Part shown: positions 1 to 9,690 of the stretch, in pieces
Layout of the letters: every line of letters begins with the position of its first letter
How positions within the stretch are numbered: position 1 is the stretch's first letter
Origin: Amphiura filiformis
Lineage: Eukaryota; Echinodermata; Ophiuroidea; Amphilepidida; Amphiuridae
Assembly (NCBI RefSeq): GCF_039555335.1
Contig: NC_092642.1
Location: 58,321,776 to 58,385,775 of the forward strand
Direction of reading: 5' to 3'
Length of the DNA: 64,000 nucleotides
The notes under the pieces: generated by a model
Database searches by the model: none
What the model was told of the DNA's origin: nothing
The model's input: only the letters and a program-made list of their open reading frames with translations
Position numbers and translations under genes: made by a program

Positions 1-470
1 ACCGAATGTCATCCACACCCTCATTAGCAGTAGATAGCTTACCAAGTATGTCATCCACACCCTCATCAGCAGTAGATAGCATACCAAGTATGTCATCTAC
101 ACCCTAATCAGTAGCAGGGCTGTCAACTCTCACGCATTGGCTGTGAGTCTCACGCATTGGGGCACTTTCTCACGGTCACACGCCAAGGTAGTATAATCTC
201 ACGCCTAGGTAGTAAATCTCACGCAAAATGAGTAAAATCTCACGCATCGTCATGAATAATTTGTTACCCCTACCCCCCCGCTTTTCACTGTCTCGAGCGC
301 CGTGGCTCAAATAATCATGGTACAAAATGAACATTGGAGTCGGCAAATCCCGGTACGCCTCTGTCTCACGCCAAGCAATTCCAAAAAGTTGACAGCCCTG
401 ATCAGTAGTAGATAGCATTCCAAGTTTGTCATCCACACCCTCATCAGCAGCAGATAGCATATCAAGTATT
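1..470. repeat. 42-bp tandem minisatellite, interrupted by a MITE
   Basis: The motif TGTCATCCACACCCTCATCA recurs at positions 7, 49 and 91, an exact 42-base period, and the array resumes after 401 beyond an inserted element. Small open frames across it are by-products of the repeat and are not called as genes. Confidence 0.85.
115..400. mobile_element. hAT-like non-autonomous element (286 bp)
   Basis: Perfect 14-bp terminal inverted repeats, CAGGGCTGTCAACT at the left and its complement ending at 400, are flanked by a perfect 8-bp target duplication ATCAGTAG (107-114 and 401-408). An 8-bp duplication with CAGGG-type ends is the hallmark of the hAT superfamily. The interior repeats TCTCACGC and has no transposase. 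It interrupts the 42-bp minisatellite. Confidence 0.88.
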
Positions 471-534
471 TATACCCGCATGCGAAGCATGAACGGGTAT
501 ATTGCCATTCTATGGTTTCTTCTCCTCTTCTCCT

Positions 535-1676
535 CCATCAAACACAACATTCTGTCAAGGCTAGCGCTAAAACTACAAGGGCCACAGGGCCCATATGTGG
601 TACACTTATGGGCCCTACCCATCAGATTTATCCTTTGCCCATCTTGGCCCCAGAGGTCAAAGGTCACGGGCCCCAGGGGCCCAAATGTAAAAATACAAAG
701 CATGCCGTTTCTCATCAAATGAAGCAGCCTCATGGCCCTGAGTTGGTACACTGATAGCCCCAGGGGTACTCTATATATACAAGTATACATGAGCCCCATA
801 TGTCATATATTATGGGCCCAAGGGCCCCAAATGTTAAAAAAAGGGGCAACAGATTGACAAGGCTAGTGCTAAAACTATAAGGGCCCCAGGGCCCATATGT
901 GATACACTTATGGGCCCTACCCCGTAGATTTATCCTTTGCACATCTTGGTCCAGAGGTCAAAGGTCACGGGCCCCAGGGGCCCAAATGTAAAAATACAAA
1001 GCATGCTGTTTCTCATCAAATGAAGCAGCCTCAGGGCCCTGAGTTGGTACACTGATAGCTCCAGGGGTACTCTATATATACAAGTATACATGAGTCCCAT
1101 ATGTCATATATTATGGGCCCCAGGGCCCCAAATGTTAAAATAAGGGGCAACAGATTAACAAGGCCAGCTATAAAACTACAAGGGCACTAGGGCTCATATG
1201 TGGCACATGTATGGGCCCTAAGTTGTAATGTGTCTTCTGCCCATTTTGGCCCCAGATGTTTAAGACTAGGGGCCCCAGAGGCCCAAATGTTAAAACAAAG
1301 GGCCGGTCGTTTCTCAGCAAATAAAGTAGCTACAGGGTTTAGATTTGGTACACTAATAGGTCTTCAGCATTATATTGTTATACGTATATATGAACCCCAT
1401 GTGTCACATAATATGGGCCCCAGGGCCCCAAACTCTAAAACATAGGGCCGGCCGTTACTCCGTAAAGAAAGCAGCTACAATGTCCAGCTTGAGTCTGCTG
1501 ATAGCACTTGAGAATTATATTTCAACATATGCACATGAGCCCCATAAGTCAAATATTATGGGCCCGGGGCCCCAAATGTTAAAGCAAAGGCCCGGCCGTT
1601 TTCATGAAATAAACCTGCTTCAGAGCTCATAGTTTGTACACAGACTGCACCTGAGAATTATATTGTTTTATGTACA
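535..1676. repeat. GGGCCC-rich tandem array, about 302-bp period
   Basis: The segment starting CAAGGCTAG recurs at 556, 858 and 1159 (spacings 302 and 301). Later units (about 1285, 1429, 1573) follow a half-period near 145-150, marked by AAATGTTAAAA followed by GGGCCGGCCGTT variants. GGGCCC and GGGGCCCC blocks recur through the array. Open frames here on both strands are shared by the repeat units and show no protein family features. Confidence 0.85.
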
Positions 1677-1678
1677 TA

Positions 1679-2570
1679 TCGTTATGAACACGGCAGAGTG
1701 CCGAATACGCAAAATTGCTGTTCTGTGTAAACGGCGTTTGAAAATCTTGGTACTATTCCATTGGTCCTTCTAAAAATTTAGAACATTCGTGAGCACTCAT
1801 TTGAAATGTATATTATAGAAGTGAATGTACACGAATTATTGGCAATACTTGCATGTTCTGAAATAATCGATATATCCCTCAAAACGCGTTTTAACAGCTA
1901 TTCGGCTTTATGCTGTATCCAAAATGTCTCTACCACTGCGCAGAGAGAGGTCGAATACGCATTCAACTACGTGTAAACCATAGCACGCATTCTTGATTCG
2001 GGGCTTTTGTGTAGAAATTACTGGTTGTCCTAAGATTATGTAGACTTAACTTGCTATATAAGTTATACATAGTCATCCCTGTAATATTTAGCAAAAACTC
2101 GAGGATTTTAAAGCAAAAATAACAATATTGGCCTATATTTTGCGTATGATTTTCCGGGATTTTCCAATTTCACCGGCGCGCACTCACATTATTAAACCAC
2201 AGCAATATCTTGTGGGGAATATTTGTACTTATTTTGGTATCACTGGATAGAAGATATCTACAGCTATACGTTGGTATCAAATATATTAGTATAGGACATG
2301 TAATATAGAAAATTCGCTGTTTCCCGCTATACAATACTATAGATCAACATGATTTGTACAGCTAAGTATACGATTCGTCTCTCTGCCGAATTCATTTATC
2401 GCACTTACGCGCGATTCGTCCAAATCAAAATTTCAATAACTACGTCGGTGAGCAAGATTTACCATTAATTTTTGGTGGAAATAAAAGATAACCTGAAACA
2501 TAATCATAAGCAAACAAAAACTCAATTTGGTCAAAATTCTCGATTCGTCACTCTGCCGGATTCATAACGA
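1679..2570. mobile_element. TA-flanked inverted-repeat element inside the GGGCCC array
   Basis: The left end TCGTTATGAACACGGCAGAG and the right end (CTCTGCCGGATTCATAACGA) are imperfect inverted repeats of about 30 bp, bounded by TA on both sides (1677-1678, 2571-2572). The surrounding GGGCCC array resumes in register on the far side, so this is an insertion. The TA target suggests Tc1/mariner-type mobility, although the boundary is palindromic and could shift by a few bases. No transposase frame is present. Confidence 0.7.
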
Positions 2571-2572
2571 TA

Positions 2573-2865
2573 TGAGCCCCATATGTCACATAGTATGGGC
2601 CCAGGGCCCCAAACGCTAAAACATAGGGCCAGCCGTTACTCAGTAAATAAAGCAGCTACAGTGCCCAGCTTGAGTCTACTGATAGCACTTGAGAATTATA
2701 CTTCAACATGTGTACAGCCTCATAAGTCAAATATTATGGGCCAGGGCCCCAAATGTTAAAAAAAGGGCCGTCCGTTTATCATCAAATAAAGCAGCTTCAG
2801 TGCTCGGAGTTTGTACACATATTGCACCTGCGAATTATATTGTTAATAACACCCACCCCACCCCA
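2573..2865. repeat. Continuation of the GGGCCC-rich array
   Basis: Two more diverged half-units (about 2610 and 2750) carry the same landmarks as 1285-1676, showing the element at 1679-2570 split a continuous array. Confidence 0.8.
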
Positions 2866-2904
2866 TTCACAGACAATAGCGTAATTATAATAATATAGAT
2901 GACA

Positions 2905-3345
2905 GAAACGTTAAGGCTGTACCAGTTAAATTACATACCCATTGGCTGTTCTATTTAATTTACATACTCCCTCTGAAATGGTCACAAAATAGGCTGTTCT
3001 ATTTAATTTACATACTCCCTCTGAAATGACTGTTCCATATAATTTACATACTCCCTCTGGAATAGCTTTCCCCTAATCAAATTGCATATTGTGAATTTCA
3101 ATAGCGTATTAGGCCTATAATAATTATAGATGATGATAATTGGAAATACCATGTGTGAAGCGTTAAGGCTGTTCCATTCAATTTACATACCTTTGGCTGT
3201 TCCATTTAATTTACATACTCCCTCTGAAATGATCCCAAAATAGCTGTTCTATTTAATTTACATAGGCCTACTCCCTCTGAAATGGCTGTTCGATTTAATT
3301 TACATACTCCCTCTGGAATAGCTTTCTCCTAATCAAATTGCATAT
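2905..3345. repeat. Short-period minisatellite (TTTAATTTACATACTCCCTC type)
   Basis: A unit of about 38 bases reading GGCTGTTCTATTTAATTTAC then ATACTCCCTCTGAAAT recurs at least seven times with small indels. A larger block is repeated as well: the AATAGCTTTC-CCTAATCAAATTGC segment appears at 3061 and 3319. Confidence 0.8.
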
Positions 3346-4530
3346 TGTGAATTTCAATCTATCAAATTGCATAGCTTCACTGTGAATTAGAGAGACTGAC
3401 AATAAGTCCTCAGCAAATAAGGACTGTAAGTTTGTGTAAACCGATAACATGCGGGTATAGCCGTATTTGTGTACAAATATATAGCCTTCTAGTTCGGATT
3501 TACAATTGCGAGGCGACACGAATTATGCTTACATTAAACTATAGATTCTCAATCTATGGCAAACCTATTCAAAACTTGTAATGTAATTAAGTTTTGGGCA
3601 AATAGAAGGTTGCCTTCCTATGCCGTGTGTCCTTGCAGTACTTACTTCGTATTTGTTGCTTGGTTTTTTTCGGGGGTGGGGGTCAAAGACGGCGAAAATG
3701 GTGGTGGTGGTGGTGGAGCAAGGGGCTTCGCGGTGGTCAGGACCCTCCCCCAATGTTTTAGGTGGGGGTCCGACTCCCTCTCTACATCTTCCTTTTTAGC
3801 ACCAAAACACCAAGATTTGGGCCCACATGCTTGTGCGCACTGGCTCATAAAATAACAAGGAGAAGCTAGCAGAAATGTACCATGCTCAGTGTGCACCATG
3901 TGTATCCCTAGTTTGATAGCATGTAAGCTACGTCATTTTAAAGCAAAGGTGAACACTGATGGCGCTATTTATCTTAAATCGTGTCTTCATCTTTACAAGG
4001 GGTAGAAACTGGTATAAAGGCAACAAAGCATCAGAAAAAGTAACAAATAACAAGAAAATTGTCAAAGAACTTTGTATTATGAAATGTAAGGAATAATTTA
4101 TATTATTTGGCTAAATTAAATTTAAATAGCCTGTATGTAAATATCGCTCTCACCTTGCACACTAATATACAATTTATAGAATAAAAATTACCACAAAAAG
4201 CAGAACAAGATGAATAAGTTGATAAATCAATGAAAATCTATGTTAAACATAGCTGGTAAATATGTATATTAGTTTGACAGCTGTTGGTATTATCCGGGTC
4301 TAGAATTGAACATTAATAAATGAAAAATAAATGATCATATCAAACAATCGTCTCGGAACACTGCTAACGTTAAAACTGTGCAAATATGAGTTGAATCATA
4401 CAGAGAGAGAGAGAGAGAGTTTCGCTCTGCAATAATTTCAAAAGTAAACCGTATGAACTGATCAAACATAATTATATTTCAAATTGCATTAAATCAAATA
4501 ACGTTGTTTGCATACTAAGGCAAAAACCAA
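3346..4530. other. Non-coding, no recognised feature apart from microsatellites
   Basis: No convincing gene. There is a (GGT)n run near 3701-3717 and a (GA)n run near 4401-4418. The open frame at 3556-3855 is low-complexity (glycine run) and overlaps antisense frames of equal length, so it is not called. Confidence 0.5.
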
Positions 4531-4534
4531 TTAA

Positions 4535-4994
4535 AGCCATATTATAACATTTGCTGAGGAAGACGCCCTCACTGAATTTTTAAAATTCCTTTTTTTACAC
4601 GATTAAATTATACTTTATTAAACCAATATACCCTGCAAAAATCAAGACTCTAAGTGCTGTAGTTTTGTCAAAATCCGTGATTTTGAATTAAAGGCTGATT
4701 CAGCGCTTTATTATTACGATGGAATTATTAGTCGAACGCATACACGATGTTCATAACACACAGTACGTCACGGCGTGCGGGACGGTGATATACACAACAA
4801 AGGGTCGTACCACAACATGACTGAAGCAGTGGTACGTATTGGCGATACGTGCGCTGGTAGTAAATTCCAATTTTCTTTGCTTTGCCGTAATTGTTCGGCT
4901 CAAAAATAAAAGGGGATATATCTTACAGTAAAAGCTAACATTTTATGGCAAAGAAATGCTAATCTATTTTGTTTGAAAATGTTATAATATTGCT
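4535..4994. mobile_element. TTAA-flanked MITE (piggyBac- or Kolobok-like target)
   Basis: Inverted ends AGCCATATTATAACATTT and AAATGTTATAATATTGCT are flanked by TTAA at 4531-4534 and 4995-4998. A TTAA target is typical of piggyBac and Kolobok elements. A second, left-truncated copy lies at 55916-56339, again ending at TTAA, and a right-end fragment lies at about 7330-7391. No transposase is present. Confidence 0.75.
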
Positions 4995-5224
4995 TTAAGG
5001 TACATTCGTGGTCGTATTACTCGTATAATAAAAATGATCATCATTATCGTGTATGAGTTTGGCAGAGTGTAGTCTGTGTTACAGACTGGGAAACACTGAT
5101 TATACCCGCGATCGAGCTACCAACACGTGTAGGAGTATAGCATGGTAAAAGTTTAGCTGCTCTCGCCCTCGTTTCGAGCCCTCGGTGCGGACCAAATCAA
5201 TATTATTTTAGAAATTCACTTCAA

Positions 5225-5360
5225 ATTATTGGTATGCTAAAATTGGAAGAAATGAATGGATCGTTCCTGTAACCAACCAAGTGATATGGATGATCCACTC
5301 TGCAAATATTATTCCATTTTATCTGTTGCTTTTGGCAACATTCGTAATGTCTTTTAATGT
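5225..5360 (+). pseudogene. Relic DUF4470-region fragment of copy A (inverted)
   Basis: Read on the plus strand, 5252 onward translates with the same residues as copies B and C at the start of the DUF4470 region (SCNQPSDMDDPL, then YYSILSVAFGNIRNV), followed at once by a stop. The glycine-rich motif is damaged (GCG to AFG). Upstream similarity to the intact genes reaches about 5225, with stops. The intact genes lie on the minus strand, so this fragment is inverted relative to the MYND fragment 150 bases away. It is a pseudogene piece. Confidence 0.85.
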
Positions 5361-5510
5361 GATCTTCTGCCCTGTAATTCAAAAGAATCTACCAGCAACA
5401 TGAATTAACAAAGAAACGAATCGCTATTCAGTATTCTGCCCGTCTATGTCAAAGTAGCTCGGGAGGAGGTCCGCACCAAAAGAGCGCTCTAGAGGGGCAT
5501 ACTGCTGGTC

Positions 5511-5672
5511 GTTTGAAACTTTGTGTGAAGTAATTGAGCACCGTTTTGAATATGGGTCTTCTGTTGTCTGCATACGTCTTTTATTTGTGTAATGACCAGT
5601 TTTGTTGTTGGCATGTTGTAGAACAGAACCAGACATTATTATATCCAGAACACTGCAAAAAAGGAGACAATA
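5511..5672 (-). pseudogene. Relic MYND-finger fragment of copy A
   Basis: This aligns with the start of the large exon of copies B and C (17946-18100). The acceptor-like TTTTTTGCAG is kept before TGTTCTGGA. Two lesions show it is dead: the second zinc-ligand cysteine of CSGC has become tyrosine (CSGY), and an insertion of about 5 bases after SLHK introduces a stop and a frameshift. No relic of the first coding exon was found upstream. Confidence 0.88.
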
Positions 5673-5876
5673 AAAACGATAAATTAACTTTGAGTATGTT
5701 AGGCAAAAACAAAGGCTAATCTATCAAGGCAGCAGGCATAGGCATTATGTGTAAGCCATTCTAGAGCGTAGCTCTGCGCGTTGAGTACGCCAGTAACTGT
5801 TGTCGCTATAATCGAAGGTCCAAACCTGAAAAACGTTTTTGATTCCCATTGCACCACGCGTACAAACTAAGTATAC

Positions 5877-6521
5877 TGCGCCAAGAAAGTATCCTTACAC
5901 TTGGAAAAATAATCACAATTTCAAAACTGAACCATATTGGGGTAAATTTGTAATAGATGCACTATCTAATCCTGCACATTATGACACCACATTGAATCCA
6001 ATGTGACCTCGAGAAGTAAAGTTACAAGCAATTGAATAGACGAAGGTCCAGTTTTAAAAGTGACAAATTGGCCTATACAAGGCGCAAAAAGATTCCAACA
6101 AGTGCAACAAAGAGACTACACAGTTTCTTCAATAAAGCCTTATTTAAAGCAGTATTTATTTCAGTTTTTACTTCTCTGTACTTTTCATAACTTGCATTTT
6201 ATTTGTCAGCTCTTTTGTTTCAGTTTTCTTTTGTTCCTTTTGTTTTAAATTAAAGGCACACACAAATTAGCCATTTACCACTCTCAAACCAGATGTCTAG
6301 TCCATGGAGTTTTGAATAGACCAGTGTGTCACTTTTAAAACTGGACCTTCGTCTAATCAAATGCTTGTAACTTTGCTTGTTGAAGTCACATTGGATTCAA
6401 TAGGGTGTCAAAATGTGCCGAAATAGATGGCGCATCTATTAAAAAAACAAAGTTACCCCGATATGGTTCAGTTGTGAAATTGTGATTATTTTTCCAAGTG
6501 TAAGGATACTTTCTTGGCGCA
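5877..6521. mobile_element. Foldback MITE with long inverted arms (645 bp)
   Basis: The ends TGCGCCAAGAAAGTATCCTT and its complement are the tips of inverted arms of well over 100 bases, flanked by a 5-bp duplication TATAC (5872-5876, 6522-6526). The centre is AT- and T-rich with no transposase. The superfamily is not assigned. Confidence 0.8.
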
Positions 6522-6780
6522 TATACATCTCATTTATTCTCTTGCTTTATTGCATATGACACAATTTGCTTGGCCATCCTAGCAACCTGTCATTGTAGTT
6601 TGGATAGTGTCATATAAAAGGGAATGTGATCACCTATAATGATGATACCAAACTTAATGGATTACCGTAATACGGTCAAGTTGTTAATACCATGTTGAGC
6701 CAATGCAAAAAATCATATTATGCAAAGCATTGAACATTCGGTAAAACTGGGTGAAAATGTAGTAAAATATATGTGTTGAA

Positions 6781-7021
6781 AGAATTGAGGCTTTTGATAA
6801 GAGTTTTTCTCTCACCGCACCTGCACTCTGGAACTCACTTCCATCTGAACTCCGTACTGCTGTTTCTCTGCCAAGTTTCAAGAGAGGTCTCAAAACCTTC
6901 GTGTTCCCACAATAATCTGGTGGCTTTGTTTCAGTTTGCTGTTTTATTTTGCTTTTCAAAATATTTTGTGTTCCATCTTCGCGCCGTGGTCTTTATGCCT
7001 TGTATGTAATGTAATGTAATG
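6781..7021 (+). mobile_element. LINE 3' end, 5'-truncated
   Basis: Frame 6781-6914 reads a typical C-terminal tail of a non-LTR retrotransposon reverse-transcriptase ORF (SFSLTAPALWNSLPSELRTA, then SLPSFKRGLKTF) ending in a stop at 6912-6914. About 100 bases of 3' UTR follow, with a (TAATG)n tail near 7007-7021, as CR1/L2/jockey-type elements often have. The clade is not certain. Confidence 0.82.
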
Positions 7022-7329
7022 AGGCAATCGCAGCTGAGTGTATTGAATTTCCAGTTAGTGTCATTGAAAACAAAACCTGAGTTTTACCTGACAACAAATC
7101 GAATCTTCTTGTAATGGCAACGTCATATGGGTACTGAGCATGCGCAGATCGTAAAACGTGTATGAATGGAAACGCTGCGGTAGGCCTATCTCATATCGTT
7201 AGAGTGATATGCTTAGCCTGAGTCGCTCGGCCTATCTCGAACAAAATCGCCATGCGTAGCTGTTGAAGAACGAGTGGATTCGCCGTACTATCACGGCAAT
7301 TTTTGACACGAAGATATAGGGATGATGAC

Positions 7330-7391
7330 GCTGTGCACCGTAAAAGCTAGCATTCTAATCTATTTGTTATGGAAATGTTACAATTATTGCT
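7330..7391. mobile_element. Right-end fragment of the TTAA MITE family
   Basis: Similar to the right portion of the element at 4535-4994 (TAAAAGCTAGCATT, then GTTACAATTATTGCT) and again ending at TTAA (7392-7395). Confidence 0.55.
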
Positions 7392-7419
7392 TTAATAATC
7401 ACACATTAATTGTTTCCTC

Positions 7420-7770
7420 TTTTTTCAAGTCGATCTTTAATTACATTTTACACTGGAGAATGAGGGGTAATTTTCAATTTAATTCGAAGTAATTCAATGC
7501 CTTAATTGCTTAGACAATATATTCAAGGTTATCTGTCATAATTTGCGTTGTCGGATAGTTGGTAAAATTATGCACCCATTATGATCGTATTGACTTAATT
7601 TTTTACAAAACTGACATGTACTCGACGCAAGGAGAGAGCAAAGATTTATTTCCTCCTCTTTGACTTTTATAAACGCTCTCAAAATTCCGAAAAGGTTCGG
7701 AAAAGTGCAAAAATATGAAGTAGATGAGTTTAATATTTCAAGGATTTTACATTTATATTATATAGGGCAC
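7420..7770 (-). other. Relic copy A: intron sequence of the MYND gene
   Basis: Clearly homologous to the large intron of copies B and C (18389-18700 and 32385-32690): ACATTTTACACTGGAGAATG, CAATATATTCAAGG and TTCCTCCT-TTTGACTTTTAT occur in the same order. This places the dead exon fragments at 5.2-5.7 kb in a third copy of the duplicated unit. Confidence 0.75.
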
Positions 7771-7959
7771 GGAGGCAGTATATAAAACATAAATCTCATA
7801 ATGCTGTGTTTAGCCTTTTGTTTGCTTAAAGATAATACGTCTTGTAAAGATGGAATGGCCGTTCTCCTATGGGCACATCAGTAAAAGTGACGTCAACGTC
7901 GGAACGTTGTATAATGCTGGTAGGATATGCAAGTTTTTTTGACGTCAATTGGTTAGTAC

Positions 7960-8060
7960 CAGTGGCGTAGCCAGTGGGTGCAGGGGGGCCGGTGCCCCCC
8001 CCGCTCGTCATGGCCGTCGGTACATGTAAGGCCGTCGGTAGACGGAAGGTGTTGTTGAAA
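7960..8060. mobile_element. Left-end fragment of a CAGTGGCGTAGCCAG hAT-like element
   Basis: CAGTGGCGTAGCCAG matches the end of the complete element at 43492-43886. It is followed by a G/C run typical of this family. No matching right end was found nearby, so it is called as a fragment. Confidence 0.5.
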
Positions 8061-8279
8061 AAAAAATCGTCCATAATAGACTAATTTTCACCCAGGGTGA
8101 CAGGAAGAAGGGGAGAATTGTAAAGAAAATGATGAAAAATTATGAATTAAACGCCTATTATCATTTGTTTTTTTTTGCTCTTCACTTTTTCAAACCATGC
8201 AAAAAATTTTGGGGTCAACAAATCACAACTTCCGTCGGTAAAAAATATTTCCGTCGGTACATTTACAAGTTGTTAACTT

Positions 8280-9125
8280 TGTTAACCACGATAATATAGA
8301 TTGTTTTGATGTATTTAAAGAGGATATCCAAAGAAAGGTACTATTATTAATAAACCTTTAATCATGTTAATGGGTATTTGCGTGTGTGGTATGTATGTGT
8401 CTCTGTGGGGATGTGGATGTGCAAAATTAAATAGGTATGTTACCTGCACAAGCTGTATCCAAAATGAGTGTTCTTTCTACTCCCTAGAGAACGGCCAAAT
8501 TCCATTATTTAGATGACATGGAAACTCCTAAATTACAATCTTTGTCATTTCAAGGGGATCAAGATAATACCGTAAAACCCCGTCTACAAGCATATAGTGT
8601 GCTTCTGATGAAAGCTACATTAATCCAGTCGCCATTATGGAGCTCGAGCAAATAAATTACGGATCCAAGCATATACAAACAAGTATTATTTTAAGACCGA
8701 TCTATTGTATTGGTATATTAACGCTTGCTTCGAATTAATTAAGCTTTTATAAAAAACACTATATATGCTTGTAGACGGGGTTTTACGGTATTACATTTTG
8801 AAATTAACATCAATAAACCAAATAAGCAGACATCATTTTGATAGTATGGGACTATTATAAAGTAAGAGACTTTGAAATGAGAATTGTATTAATGGATTTT
8901 TACAAACTTGGTTGTAACAGAGTGGCGAGTGTTAATGTTTATATCGTCGATTACATAAATTGAAGAGATCAACTGAGCAATAATTGGCCAAAAGAAAACA
9001 TTACTATAAACGCAATTTAAGTTGAAGCTTGGACTACCAGCTACCTTCGAATATATTTATAAGTATACGCATGGGCACGACATACCAAGATCAGCAAGTA
9101 TGGCCAATCCTCATGTCAAAGAAAA
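8280..9125. other. Relic copy A: upstream flank of the MYND unit
   Basis: Sequence with landmarks GTTAATGGGTATT, GATGTGGATGTGCAAAATTA and TAAATTACAATC is shared with 23085-24680 (copy B) and about 36060-36260 (copy C). It contains no exon and is interrupted by the MITE at 8570-8788. Confidence 0.7.
8570..8788. mobile_element. TA-flanked MITE (219 bp) with a paralogous empty site
   Basis: Near-perfect inverted ends starting CCGTAAAACCCCGTCTACAA are flanked by TA (8568-8569, 8789-8790). The same host sequence without the insert, AAGATAATATTACATTTT, is present in copy B at about 24601. This proves insertion after the duplication and fixes the target as TA, consistent with Tc1/mariner-type mobility. 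It is non-autonomous. Confidence 0.9.
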
Positions 9126-9328
9126 GGATAGGAACTCTGCAGATAAATATCATCAAATTCAAGTATTAATTCAATAGCAAATTTATTACACACGGGGGGG
9201 GGGGTCCGAATTTGTAATATATTATGAAAAGAACATTTTGAAAGTATTTGCCGACGGAAAAAATATTTATCGACGGAAGCGTTTGCAATAATGTCACAAA
9301 GAACAAAATATTTTGTGCAGTATGATTT

Positions 9329-9610
9329 GCATTCAAAAGTACAGAAAGACCACCGCTGTGTCGAAGCCCACTTCCAGATGTCCTGTCTGCAAGCTGCTAT
9401 GGTCTAACAACACGCATCAAACACTCCCACTTTTATCATGCACTTTTCATGCTTTACAGTGGCAAGGGGAACGGGACAAGACGGTGTTCCTCTAATTTTG
9501 TTGCACAGTCTGTTGTCGTTTACTGCCTTTGCATTCAAATGTACAGGAAGACCACCCGCTGTGTGGAAGGTCACTTCCAGACGCCCTGTCTACAAGCTGT
9601 TATGGCACCG
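9329..9610 (+). repeat. Direct repeat pair, 202-bp spacing
   Basis: A segment of about 75 bases starting GCATTCAAAAGTACAG and ending GCTATGG recurs at 9531 (GCATTCAAATGTACAG, ending GTTATGG). Open frames across it follow the repeat and no protein family is recognised. Confidence 0.7.
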
Positions 9611-9690
9611 CGGAGGTGGTCACGTGCGTATTTATAAATACGTATTTATAATTATAGTTGAAGCATACTGACTATTGTCAAATTACTAAC

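Noticed and set aside
3556..3899. Open frames of 85-99 codons on both strands
   Set aside because: Glycine- or proline-rich, driven by a (GGT)n run and overlapping antisense frames; no family signature.
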